From positions 203,510-267,509 of the forward strand of contig JAMSLZ010000021.1 of the NCBI GenBank assembly GCA_026027325.1: DNA of 64,000 bases, written 5' to 3'. The notes below the pieces were generated by a model that saw nothing but the letters and a program-made list of their open reading frames with translations, was not told the origin of the DNA and did not search any database. The position numbers and the translations under genes are program-made. Source of the stretch: Actinomucor elegans. Lineage: Eukaryota; Mucoromycota; Mucoromycetes; Mucorales; Mucoraceae. Shown here piece after piece: positions 10,974 through 27,127 of the stretch; positions within the stretch are counted from its first letter, which is position 1; each line of letters starts with the position of its first letter.

Positions 10974-13900
10974 ATGGACACAACAACCCTATTGAATATA
11001 TTAAGGCCTTTACTTAGTACTAACGAAGACGAAAGGGCGTGTGCTGAACTTCACATAAAGGAGCTTTCGCAAAACAATACTGGTAAGACTTTAAAGAGGA
11101 GGTGGTATTAGTCATTGATTCAAGACTTACACATTTTTCGTCATTATGGTACTGTTTTCATCAAAGAATTCGCTTTGATTCTCGCTCAAATAGCTATATC
11201 ACAAAGCTTTGCATTAGATGAACGCCAAATATCCTTTTATCGAACTGTTTATTTCACTAACATTGCTACTCAAATTATTTTATCCTTAACTTGACCTTCC
11301 TTTTACTTGGCAGGCCTTACTTTCAGGATATTTGTGTCTACAAGCTGGGCGAGTGAAGAGTATTATCCTACTCATGCCAAAGAAGCAATTCGCGATATCA
11401 TGTTACGAGGTCTATCAGATGTCAATCAACAAATGCGAAACATATTTGCCTATGTGATAGCCAAAATCGCTGAAGAAGATTTTCCTGCAAAGTGGCCAGG
11501 CCTTTTGGATCACTTGATTCGTTCATTAGAGTCTGATTGCGCTTATACTAGAGATGGTGCTACCAAGTCTTTCTCAGAGTTAATGAAATCGGCAAGTGAT
11601 TTCAACAGCCAACAGGTTAAGCGTTTCTTATTGGAGTTGATGCCTAAGCTCTATAGAATGTTTGCAAATAACAAGAATATTGACGATGAACAAGAGGTAA
11701 AGAATGACTAAGTATTGTTTCTCTGAAATAGCGCTAACTTGATTGACATATTGTAGATCCAATCGGCTTACATCAATTCCACTCAGATAATCAGCATCTT
11801 TACAGACTTTTTCCCTATATTGATTTCATCTATCAAGAGCAAAGATTTCTGCCTGAATGATATACAGCAACAGGTCATCAACTTTGCAAGTCAATGCTTA
11901 TGCGAGATAATGTATACAGTCAAATGCTTCACAAGTTATGACGAGGGATTTGACTTAAAGATACAATGTATTGAGGTATCATCATCCACAATGAATACTT
12001 CTACTGAAACTGACTGTTTTCTTTTGTGTAGTGTATCTACAGCCTACTACAAGCAGACTTGGACTCAATAAACGCAACACTTCCTCAGCTCTATAGCTGT
12101 ATTTTAACAGATCTCCAGAACCTCGCTTGGCAATTGGAAACAGCATGCCTTTCAAAGAATAATCTGATCTGCAGATACCTTACTATTGTAAGCGATCTTT
12201 GTTTAAAGAGTACAGTGAAGGACTATCTGATGCATGATACACAGCCAACAGAGGATTTCAAAAGGCTCGTGCTTATCTTGATCCATTGTATGAAGATTGT
12301 GGATATGGATGGCCGGAACAATACTGATCTTCATCAGCTGATTGACAAGATGCTTGAACCGACAGAGGCTCAAAACCTCGTCATCCGCAATTGCGCCAAG
12401 AACACATGTACACTCCTAGCTCAAATTTATAGTACTTCAATGCTTCCCTTGTTACAAGAAACAGTTCATAGGTTCATCACAGAGTCAGAGCCTTTCAAGC
12501 AAACCGATCCAGAGCGGTGGTGGAAAACGCGCGAGGCTTGTCTTTTTGCTATATCAAATATCCCAAAAGATGTATTTCTGAATAATCTGGAATGTTTTGA
12601 TTTGCAAGGTTTTCTCAAACTTGTGGTCTCAAGTGATATTATTGAATATGGTATTTATCATTACCTGTCCCAGAACATTTTGTATTGACGTTTAATATAA
12701 TAGATTATCCTATTTTGCAGGGCAGAGCCTTCATGACAGTTACGCGTTTCGTCGAACAATTCTCTCTAGAAGACGTAAAACAGTGTGTTCAAATCATTAT
12801 ATCTGGACTGAAGACCAGTACTCCAATTGTTCAAATGGCAGCACTAGTTGCACTGTACCAGTAAGCGATTAGTCGAACTTAATATTCATCAAAGAAATAG
12901 GCTTTACTAACAGTTACACCCACTAGCCTTAAAGTATGCAGAACCTATTATGACTGTGTCATTCCATATCAGAATACCATTCTGGAGTTCGCTTGCTCTC
13001 TCATCGATGCCACTATAGATGATTCGTTGGTGTTTATTCTCGATATCCTTAATTTTGCAATCGACGTAAGTGAGCCTTTTTTCATGTAAACAAAGAAATC
13101 ACTGATATACATATCTTATTATAGATTTCTCCACAGAGTGCGGTTGGATATGAACATACTCTGATACCCACGTATCTTCAAGTTTGGTATAAGCTACAGC
13201 AATCAGGCACTGGAAGTTCACAAATCTTGATACAGCAAGCACTAGCAGAGCTCGCTGCAAATTCATTATTTTACGGCCCACTCTGCCATAGGGCTTTTCC
13301 TATGCTACAGGATATCATTAACAAGCAACCAAATAGTGATAGTCTCTGCAAGGTATGTGTTTCAAACAAAATATGTATTCACAGATAATTAAGCTCTATT
13401 ACTTGAAGGCTGCACTTGATTTTATTCTCATTCTGTTGGAATGCAGTTGTACTCCTTTGCTTCAGGACTTTGTTTATGAGCTTTTCCCTAGTATATGTAA
13501 ACTTGCTTCTCGTATACAGGACAAAGAGCTTCATATGGTACAGTATATCAGCCTTAATTACTTTGGATTGCAATGGCCTTTTAACGCGTTTCTTCTATAT
13601 GCAGGCAACACAGAAATGTATGAGGCTTTTCATTATTAAGGACTCCGAACGTCTTACTGAATGGTAAGTGATCCAGTAAGATCAACAAGTAGGCCAACTC
13701 GGTCACTTTATAGGCACGACGAGCATAATAAATCTGGACTAGAGCTTATTGTCGAGTATATCATAAAACTATTAAACAATCCGATCTCCAATGAGGACCA
13801 ATTTCAGCAGCAAGAAGATATACAAATTGGCCATCTTATGCTTGCGCTTATTGAAAAAGTATATTCCTAAAGTTCAGTACTGTATAGTGTATCTAACCGT

Positions 13901-15041
13901 ACTATTAAATGCTAGACTGGTAATATTATATCGCCTGTTCTCCCTAATTTGCTCTATGGTATCTTAATTCGGCTTGAAGTTACTTCTTCTCAATTCGTTC
14001 AACAAGTATGTAGTATTGACCTCTTTACATTACATTGTACAATTTGACTTACTCACCCGACTAAAAGTCATATATTTTATTGTTTGCTCATCTAGTGATT
14101 TACCAACAGAAGCCAGTTCTTGATTTCCTTGAGACCAAGGTCAGAGAAGGGAAAAACGGGTTTGAAATCTTGATGCCTTTATGGTTGGAGAACTCGGAGA
14201 ACTTTACTGGACAGTACTCGTCTAAAGTCAGGTAAGCATATTTGTGTTATGAATTTATACTTGTATCCGACCAAGGGCTCTTTCTACAGCAATCTTGCTT
14301 TATCAATAATACTATCGGCATCAATGGACTATCCGACATTGCAAACGATGCAAGCCCAAGGTGAAGTCTTGATAGAAGCATCTCCAATTGGAGTTAGGAC
14401 TCGATCCCAAGCAAAGAAGCGTACGTAACTACCAAGAAGCGTGCTAAGACGATAGTACTAATGACCTATACGCATTAGAGCCCAACCAATACAAGGCAGT
14501 ATCTGTGCAAACCAAGATCACTAAGCTACTCATAGAGGAACTTGCTAGTATCCTAACAAATGAAGGTCAAATTGCGCATCAAGATGAATATGTTAGTTTA
14601 CTCCATCTTCTCGGATGGGTTTATACATCTTAATTAATCCATTCTGTTTCTTAGGAAGAAGAGGAAGAGGAAGAAGAGGAAAATACAGACGATGAGGAAT
14701 TCAATACATTGCTTGAAACTGTTCCTTTGCAAAGTTAGTACTGCCACATATTTATAGTACACAAATTAACTGGATATCTAATGTATGTTAATAGCCAGCG
14801 CTATTCTCTTGAATCAATGTCTCGAAAGTGGAGAAATAAGTGAATCTATAAAGAACATTGACCAAAAGGTACATAAATGAGAATCATTGTACAAAAGAAA
14901 GTATCCAAACAATCGTTTACGTAGGCCTGTTTGATCCATTTCTTCAAGAAAGCCATGAACGAAGGTTCTTTCTCAAATCAAATGCTTGAAGATTTGAATA
15001 TGGAGGAGCAGCTTGCTTTAGATTTCGCTCTTCGACATTAA
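10974..15041 (+). CDS. KAP114: Importin-9/Kap114-type karyopherin
   Basis: Eighteen exons (10974-11082, 11167-11228, 11307-11696, 11757-11975, 12032-12650, 12721-12860, 12927-13065, 13125-13352, 13409-13537, 13605-13663, 13714-13858, 13916-14005, 14068-14231, 14290-14420, 14479-14591, 14655-14733, 14795-14868, 14925-15041) give about 1001 residues, the size of yeast Kap114 and human IPO9. The N-terminus (NILRPLLSTNEDERACAELH) is the importin-beta Ran-binding HEAT region. PAKWPGLLDHL, DGATKSFSELM and the acidic EEEEEEEENTDDEE loop near the C-terminus match the IPO9 plan. Family role: nuclear import of histones H2A-H2B and TBP. Intron 2 is U12-type (separate entry). The exon 5/6 junction is out of phase by one base: exon 5 ends with an extra G before GRAFMTVTRF. 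All other junctions are in phase. Confidence 0.88.
11229..11306 (+). other. U12-type AT-AC intron in the importin gene
   Basis: The intron begins ATATCCTTTT, a perfect match to the minor-spliceosome donor consensus. It carries TCCTTAACT at 11283-11291, matching the U12 branch-site consensus, and ends TTTTAC about 17 nt after the branch A. With these AT-AC ends both flanking exons are in phase 0 and join as ALDERQ-LAGLTFRIF, which aligns with importin-9 homologues (RQLA...). The only candidate GT donor nearby gives the wrong phase. Length 78 nt. Confidence 0.85.
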
Positions 15042-15104
15042 GCGCTATGTTTTATCTTTCATTTATTACCAAGAATAATAAACCATATGACAGCCTTTAG
15101 CTGA

Positions 15105-17067
15105 TTAGTCTGTAGTAGACCATTCCCAAGACAGTATGCCGCTTATCACCGTTAGACCTGCAGCATACTGATATACAATCCTATATCCTTCTAAAGCTTC
15201 AGTTTGACCAGAGATGATGTATCCAGCTGTCAAAACGCCAATGGCAGGACCAATACTATTATACAATGCTGCCATGCCGCCTTTGACCATTATTCTTTTA
15301 TATCCACTTAATACAACCGAATCTACTTGATGCGCTGCTGATAACCAAACTATATGAAATAGCGTGCCTATATCAAAGGATTGAGCTTTGAGATTCACGA
15401 GAGCGGCTTATATTGTTTACCTAGTAGTAGCTGCAGCAACATAACAATGAATTGCGTCATTACATGCCCAGGTTGCAGCCAGGTGTAACCTAGAACGCAT
15501 AGAAAAACAAGGATATGCGCACTTGCAATGATCAGCAAGAGCTGGAAATGGTGAATGGCCTAGAATGTTTTATTCTTTTTAGCAAAATCATTTTGTTTAA
15601 CTTCTTGTCTCTCTTTTTCTCTTATATACTTACCGAAATGACTAAACGCGTAGCCAAGAGATCTGCAATTAGGAACATGGATCCAATGATCCCAATGGAA
15701 TGCATAGGAACTCCCAGCGTATCGTGAAGATAGAGATATAATAAAGGTTGTGTCATGCCGAATACGATACCCAAGCAGAACAGTGAAGATAAAAAGGACT
15801 TGAGGATCCATTTGGATTGCTGCTGATGGTGATGTGCTGCAATACTGCATCGATGATAATATTCCTCTTCTGCTGGTAGACAAGTGTTTTGATAGGAAGT
15901 CGGGTGTGCTTTATAATAGTTTGGTTTAAGCGTAATCAATACGATGATGGGTGCGCTTGGTGGTGGATACGGCAATCGAGCCAATTCAAACGATGGTGGG
16001 GAATTCTCTGGGTTATCCAAGAATATGGGTATATGCTGCTGAATTGAAGAAGGGTAATGAGCGCGGGGTGTTGCAAGTGAAAATGGTGATGGAGGCAACA
16101 AGGGACTACTACTAAAAAAACATGCAGAATCTTCGTATTCAATAGCTGTAGTGGATGGTATGTGGTGATTGTTGGGTGCAGTTGTTGTGTTGGATAATGC
16201 TGAAGAGGTGCTATAAACACTGATCGGCCGAGGCTGAGGTTTAGTGGATACAGAATTGTTGGTGGTGGCAATGCGTTGCAGCATGCTTGCATCTTCTTCT
16301 GAAATATGGGATAGCTGCTCTCCAAACAAACTGTAGGGTTTGTAGTAAACATATGAGCTGGATGTTTCTGTTGGCTGTAGTGCGTGTTTGGTTAAAGGAG
16401 CAGTTTCATCCAGGGCTTCATTGGTTGGAACATCTAATAGGCTGGGATCGGCGGCTTGTACTGTAGTGGACAATGACAAGAGAAATAATATAACAGATCC
16501 AATCAGTATCAATACCATTAGTGTATCAAAATCATGGTCATCATCGAGAGACCATCCAATGCCCAGAGTCAGAAGGATAGAGACGAATTTGCCATACTGC
16601 CTTTCTCTGGCTGCGATTTTGACAATAAAATGAGTAACTTATCACGACACATGTGCATGCGTATGCTCACCATACAATATTTTGTAATCGCCTAATATCT
16701 TTATAATTGCGCTATCTACTAGTACTTCCAAAGGCTGATAGAATAAACCGTCAAAGATGGATGATAAAACTGCTACAGGTAATGCAGCAGCTGCCCAAGT
16801 CGGTGGTACAGACAGTATCAATAGAATGCCCGCCGTTCCGACTGCCGTCAGCAGACCTGTGAATACGCCATGAAGTGAAGGTCGATGGTCTACAAGATCA
16901 ACCCAGAATGCTGAAGCAGGCACGTTCAATACCATCACACAGGCTGATAGCATGGATATTGTGAATACATCGAATTTTAACATATGAGTATAGTATAGAT
17001 ATAAATATGGATGTACACTGGTAGTGGCAGCATGTGCTGCTGTAAGTAACTTTGTCCAGAACAACAT
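15105..17067 (-). CDS. MFS transporter of the MFSD6/MFS_1_like type
   Basis: Four exons (17067-16671, 16610-15634, 15559-15421, 15385-15105) give 597 residues in frame. The last intron is only 35 nt. The N-terminal third (MLFWTKLLTAAHAATTSVHP, YLYLYYTHMLKFDVFTISML) and the C-terminal third (LYLYLHDTLGVPMHSIGIIG, LTAGYIISGQ) are two hydrophobic half-transporters of the MFS_1_like family. Between them is a long hydrophilic, Ser/Thr/Pro-rich loop of about 220 residues, much longer than in usual 12-helix MFS proteins. The substrate is not predictable from sequence. Membrane location is inferred from the helices. The 3' end lies 60 bp from the importin stop, so the two genes are convergent. Confidence 0.75.
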
Positions 17068-17801
17068 CGATCAGAAAATGAAAGAGAAAAAAAAAAGAAA
17101 AGAAATTATGGTTAGTTGATTTATGTATGATCTTTGGCTGCCTGCAACGTTGATAGTAAATAAATAAACAATAAAGAAAAAAAGAACTTTCTCATTATTC
17201 AGAACATATGTCAGTAGATTAATATCTTGCAAAGGTCAGTTCTAGCTTCTCTTTTAGGGTTAGAAGCTCAATTTCAAAGGTAGATATCTAGCCTAAGCCT
17301 AAGATCAGTCCTTGAACGACCTATCGGATAAAAGGCCATATGAGCCAATAGTACTGATTTATAAGCGTTAAAGGGATGTATTTCTTATAGACCAGGAACA
17401 TGGAAGATCCACCATGCAAATGTATATGTAGGTTAGAGTAATGTCTTAAATCAATTAGGACTAAAAAGGATCTTATCATCCTCTTACCAAAGCAACTTGG
17501 GACCAACTTCATCCCTGGGTATGCTTAACAGGGCACTACTCGCTATTAAATAGTTTAACCATCAAATAACATAACTATAAAATCATCACCAGAGCTGCAC
17601 CAGCTTTACTAAGATTTTGTATTCAAATTTCTATTGCCTGCACTAGAAATGTATTATTACTCCATTGTCTGTCTGCAAATCCACCAATAAAGCCATACAT
17701 CAGGGCCTTTTAAAGACAATCGTGTAACTAGACTCAAAAAACACTTAAAAAGTTTGGGCTCTGGTTTCGAATTGTCATCCTTTCTTTTTTCTCGCATTAT
17801 C
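17068..17801. other. Intergenic, divergent promoters
   Basis: About 730 bp between the divergent transporter and esterase genes. No coding signal or repeat recognised. Confidence 0.5.
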
Positions 17802-18974
17802 ATGGAGTTTCCAACCACAGTCCATCCTATTCATCCTATCTATCAAAAAGTATGCGATGAACACAAGAAAAAGCTTGCTTTGGCATTTCAAGCCCAACCA
17901 AATACTGAAGTAACGCCCGAGATTCAGTACAAAATGATCACCGAGGTACGTCAAGCAGCGGATGAATTTGCCAAAAAGTTTTCTGTACCAGAAACCATTC
18001 GAAAAAAACAAGAGGTTTTTGGTGGTCCCAAGCACTTGAAAATTGGCACCACTGTCTTTAAACCAGTGGGCACGGAGAATGAGATTTTACCAGTGATTCT
18101 TTACTTGTAAGTCCTTTCATTTTGCTATTCATCTAAAACTCATATCTGAACATCATTAGCCATGGTGGTGGATGGATTCTTGGCAGTGCTGTTTCTCATG
18201 CTAAGCTAGCAACCGATGTAAGTTTTCATCATTTGACAGTCAATGGGACTGACTGTGTGTATTAGTTATGTATTAAAGCACACGCCGCAGTCATGCTCGT
18301 AGAGTACAGTCTTAGTCCTGAAGTCAAGTTCCCTATTGCAATCGAGCAAGGCTTTGCTGCGTTATGTTGGCTTCGAGAGCATGGTAAATCCATTAATATA
18401 AATCCTGATCAAATAGCAGTTGCTGGAGATTCTGCTGGAGGAAATATGGCTACTGTTATATCTTGTAAGCATTCATTTGGTAAACTTGATAATATACTGA
18501 TAGCATGCTGTAGTAATGGCTAAAGATCGCGACATGAAAAACGTAATCAAGTCGCAAATCTTGATGTACCCAGCCGTTGGTGCTGATATGAGCTTGTACG
18601 AATCGTACAAGACTTATGGTGGTGGTGAATGCTACCTTTCTATAAGAGAAGCTCAAATGTGTGCTAAATCGTATCTCCCTAAGCCAGCTTTAGAACTGAA
18701 TGATCCTTATGCCACACCTATATTAGCTACAGTTGATCAGTTGAAAGGTCTACCCCCTGTTTTGGTTTTGACTTGTGAATGTGATATTCTACGCGATGAA
18801 GCAGAAGCCTATGTTTCTCAATTGACTGCTGCTGGGGTTTATACAGTAGGCACGCGCGTATTAGGCACTATTCACGGTTATATGAGTACACCAGTTCCTG
18901 ATACACCTCAATACCGTACTTCAATTAAAATGGTCTGCAATTTTATCAAAGAGCATTTCGATGCCAATGAATAA
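17802..18974 (+). CDS. Alpha/beta-hydrolase of the hormone-sensitive lipase (HSL) family, esterase
   Basis: Four exons (17802-18106, 18160-18217, 18266-18464, 18514-18974) join in frame to 340 residues. The oxyanion-hole motif FHGGGW, the nucleophile motif GDSAGG, an acidic residue in ECDILRDEAE and a histidine in TIHGYM complete the catalytic triad of the HSL/bacterial family IV carboxylesterases (typically 300-350 residues). The N-terminal cap (FPTTVHPIHPIYQKVCDEHK) is usual for this family. No signal peptide, so probably cytosolic. It hydrolyses an ester whose identity cannot be told from sequence. Confidence 0.85.
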
Positions 18975-19096
18975 AAGCCATAAAACTGTCTCGAGTGTTT
19001 TGAGAGCTAAACAGCATAAAATACACGCGTATCCAAACTAACTAATAAAGAAGAAGCCATCTTGTTTATTTACAATATAAAAGAAAGGCTCTAAAT

Positions 19097-19563
19097 CTAC
19101 TCGTCACCGAGAAGAGCGAAGGGGTTGACTATACAACATAAGGTGAGTAATAATAAACAATATTTCTATCAAGCGAAACTTACAGGTCTTCTTTTCCTTC
19201 TCCTTTTCCTTCTTTCTATCCTTGGACTTGCGGAAAGACATGACAACATCACTTTGGTTGGGAGTTCTAGTGACACCGGGGATAAAGGCCATCTTTACGG
19301 GAGGGGCCTTTGCAAAAGGACTACCAGCTAAAGCCAAAAGCATAGTACGGTCATAATTGACACGATTACCTACAAATACAATACAATTCAGTACACTGAT
19401 TGCTTGTTTGTTCCCCCTCCGAGAATGGCTTCCAGAATTTTGGAAATTTAATAAATAGATCGATCTCTAGTCAGTTTCGCGATTGGATAATTCGCAAATG
19501 AAACCGATAAATGTACTCGAAAACTATAGTAATGGTATTTTAATCACCTTGTTCAACAGCCAT
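19097..19563 (-). CDS. eIF4E-binding protein (4E-BP-like translation repressor)
   Basis: Three exons (19563-19548, 19369-19184, 19128-19097) encode 77 residues in frame. The core VNYDRTMLLALAGSPF carries the canonical eIF4E-binding motif YxxxxLphi (YDRTMLL). It is followed, at animal 4E-BP spacing, by SPFAKAPP and by IPGVTRTP, the conserved PP...IPGVT block that includes the TOR-site Thr-Pro region of 4E-BPs. A Lys/Glu-rich stretch follows and the end is FNPFALLGDE. Animal 4E-BPs (about 118 residues) bind eIF4E and block cap-dependent initiation until phosphorylated by TOR. I see no clear FEMDI-type TOS motif at the C-terminus. The low intron/exon ratio and clean frame support a functional gene. 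Confidence 0.8.
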
Positions 19564-19748
19564 GATCAAAGAGTTTCTTTCAAAAAAAGTCAAGGGCAAA
19601 ACTTGAGTCGATTATAAAATTTTTGAGAAAATGAAAATCACAGCTTTAATAATCAGCCAATGAAATCAATTTATTTTTCAATGTAAAAAAAAAAAAAGTA
19701 CACCCTAGACCCTTTTCTTTTGTTACACGCCTTTATTATAGAATGCAA

Positions 19749-20909
19749 TCAGAAAATAGCATTGGCAGCTTGCGAACCAACTAATAAAGTATAATTAGAA
19801 TCAAGTCCTACTATAAATACATTTCTACTTACGTGTAGCGCCAAAACCCCAAGTAGCGGCAGTTGCAACGTGTCCTCCGAACTTTTTAGCCATATTAGCT
19901 ACCTTTTTATCACCGCCAGCTTCTTCACCTTCGTGTGGTTGGCCTGGCACAGCTGGTACAGCTGAAGGCTGGCCATAGGCTTGCATTGGAGGCTGTGCAG
20001 GTGGCGGTGTATACATGGCAGTAGGAGGAGGAGGGTAACTATAAGGCATCGTGTTTTGCGGCGGTTGATATGCTGGTTGTTGGGTATTTGATGTGTTACT
20101 ACTTGTTGAAAAGGATGGTTTGGCAGAAGTAGGTGGTACCCAAGGACGTTTCGCTTTAATAGGTGGTCTATCATATCAAGATCAGCCAAAAATATGAAGC
20201 ATTATTGCAAACATAAAACTTACGCGAGCTTCTTGACGTGGTTCTGAGGGAAGATACCAGACTTGCCGTTCACTGATCCTTTCCACCAATCATCGTTTAC
20301 TAATGTATAAATACCCAATTGTTTAGCATTTGGATTATATATATATAAAGAACAAGAAGTTCAATTACCATATTCAGTTACTTCTATAATATCGCCTTGC
20401 TTAAAAGATAAATCCGTAGAAGGGTCTTCTCCGTGATAGTCATAAAGCGCTTCAGCTGTAGCCAAGGACGATGACTCGTTGTTGGGTTTCTGAGTATATG
20501 CTGGAGGAGGTGGGGTGGATTTTTCGGGTTCTGAATGAAGTATGTTTTTAGTTACGGTGGGCATAACCATCACAGGTTGCTGCTGTTGAGTAGGAGGAGG
20601 AGAGGGTGCTTGCCATTCAGGTGTACGTCGCGTAGGTAGTTTTGGAAAGGTAGCATTATTCGACATTTCACGAGGTTGAGGTACCGGTGCTGTCAAATTA
20701 TGGTTACTACCGTTGGTAGATTTACGGGTAGGTAAAGGAGGTTTTATAGTTTCGGCATTAGTTGGAGTCGTAATTCGAGAAGGCAAGATAGCTACTACAT
20801 CTCTGTATGTTTGCTGAGGTAAAAAGTTGTTTTCTTTCAAGAAAGAAAGGTCTTTCAAAATAGATTCCAACATATAATTGGCAACATGTGTAGCAGATTC
20901 ATCAACCAT
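19749..20909 (-). CDS. SH3-domain protein, Lsb1/Pin3-like (Las17-binding family)
   Basis: Four exons (20909-20369, 20299-20224, 20167-19833, 19780-19749) give 327 residues in frame. An N-terminal helical part (MVDESATHVANYMLESILKD) leads to a Pro-rich linker, then an SH3 domain split by introns (ALYDYHGEDPSTDLSFKQGD, NDDWWKGSVNGKSGIFPQNH). A second Pro/Tyr-rich segment with PPPPTAMYTPPP-type motifs follows, and a conserved tail WGFGATLGSQAANAIF. This order matches yeast Lsb1/Pin3, which bind WASP (Las17), act at cortical actin/endocytic sites and modulate prion formation. The short final exon (10 codons) restores the conserved tail, which supports the model. An ACGCGT box lies about 90 bp upstream. 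Confidence 0.82.
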
Positions 20910-22740
20910 GGCTGTTTTTGCTTCTAATTGTATTAATGAAAGGAGAGGAAAGAAAGAGACTGGTCTAATGCTCCTATAAAAAGATCAGGCTTGGAATAAC
21001 ACGCGTACTTGATTGGATATCGGATATTAAATTACTCACACCGACCAAAAGTAAGTTCTAAAAATCAATGAATTACTTTTAATTCCACTCTGTATTAATG
21101 AAGAAGCGCTTAATAATATAAGGTAATTTAATAAGGTTTGTACAAAGTTTGATCACACACTAAATGATGCGGAAATAATGGGGGGGGGTGTTATTGAAAA
21201 CAACGTTTATTTTGAATTTGCGGCAATAATGCAAGCTATTTATACAAGAAAAATTGTAAAACAAATATATTCGTACCTTGCTCAGATTATCGAACCTACA
21301 ATAACTACAAACCAAGTCTTGAAAATGCAATCTTCACGCTCTACAAAAACAAATATTCGATTTTAAATTCCGACCAGAGGTATGCCTTACTTTGCGTTCT
21401 AAAATTGGGCCATCTGCTCCATTTTTAATTTGTCGACTGACACTACGGCATCTAATATAACCATTATTGGCTGAAGTACTATGATTGTGCTATATTTTAA
21501 TAATTGGCTTTGAAATACGTGCACTTTACATAAATTAGCTCTAAAAATCAACAGATCTCTCAACTAATCTCGGTTCAGAATCATCTGATCACAAATACAA
21601 GCTTCTCAAAAAGATAGACCCAACCTACTAAATGATCATCTAATAGCATAATCAGTATATTTCTATTATTTTATCAAACGCTTTGCTTAATCTTTGATTG
21701 ATTCATTTTGCCCATTCGTTCCAGATTTCACAATCGATTTTAATACGGATGTCTCCGAAAGAAATTTCTAAATGTAGCAAGCGTAGTCTATTCAAAGCTT
21801 TCGCATAGAAGTTGTGACGAGGTGTGAAGTTCTGATCAGCACACATATCTCCAGAATGAAAGGGGAATAAATTCTTCTCTCAAAATATTTCCTTTACCAA
21901 AGATTTTAATAAATGCGACAACTTATTTGGCCCATAAACTACTATATTTTCCAGAAACTTTATTTGACTACGCTATTACAAATGTATTTCGTTAACAAAC
22001 AATTGATAGTAAATTGTATGTAATTTTTTATATAACGTAGTTCTACTGATATATAGATCCATCTCCTGAGCTTGACTAAATATTGCTTTTGATTAGTATC
22101 TTATATGCAAAATGTGCAACTGCATATGCTAAAAACGTTCATTTAGTATAATTAAAAAACGCTGGAAGCCTGAAACTGGATAAATCGTAAGGGATATGTT
22201 TTACCTTCTAAAACGATTTTGACTGGGTGTAAAATAGAATACTTCTGATTGGAAATCGGATAATGAATAAGGTCTGGACAGTTGAATAGATCTGGGAAAC
22301 TTTTTTTTTTGATACCACTGACCATTTAAAAAGCTGTAAATGATTCGAATTATACTGCAAATTTTGACTGCGCATTTAATGATAAAAAACGCGTTATAAT
22401 TAACATAAAATAGCGAGATATTCCCGAGAAACACAAGGCAATTCAATTTCTCTGGTTTAGATAAACGAGTTCTAATAGCTGTACAAAAATGAACACGAGA
22501 AAGAGCTTATATATACGCTTACAGAGATTAGAAACATGTTATAATACCTGGATTGTATAATATATATCATTTGTGAGTCCTATCAATGCTCTGTTGTTGA
22601 TCGGATGTTCCAGATGATCGTGTTAAAAGGCCGAAATAAACTGCGGTGACGTTGCATGGTTGGTTTCCATGCTGCTGCATTATTTTATTAATCTCATCGC
22701 TTTCTCACTTTCCTTTTTTCTTTTTTCTTCATCTTTACCT
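20910..22740. other. Intergenic, no gene recognised
   Basis: AT-rich, with a G run at 21180-21188 and one member of the dispersed repeat at 21551-21590. No coherent coding or spliced frame was found. Confidence 0.5.
21551..21590 (-). repeat. Dispersed short repeat, member g
   Basis: On the minus strand this reads as a diverged copy of the family core (ATGTGACATTAGACC then GAGATCGATCGAGAGATCT), with AACCGAGATTAGTTGAGAG. Confidence 0.5.
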
Positions 22741-25006
<2,266 letters not shown>

Positions 25007-25201
25007 GAGTTTAAGACTTTTGCCTGTATGCAAAAAGAAATAAATAGTTCTTTTGTTATAATGATGCTGTTCAAAAAGTGTATTATAAGCTGATTTACTT
25101 TGAAAGCACAATCAAACACTATATCTATTATGTGTGGAAATTACAAAAGTGATGGGAGATGAAAGGTGGAGGGGGGGGGGGGGATAATAATACATAATAA
25201 C

Positions 25202-27127
<1,926 letters not shown>

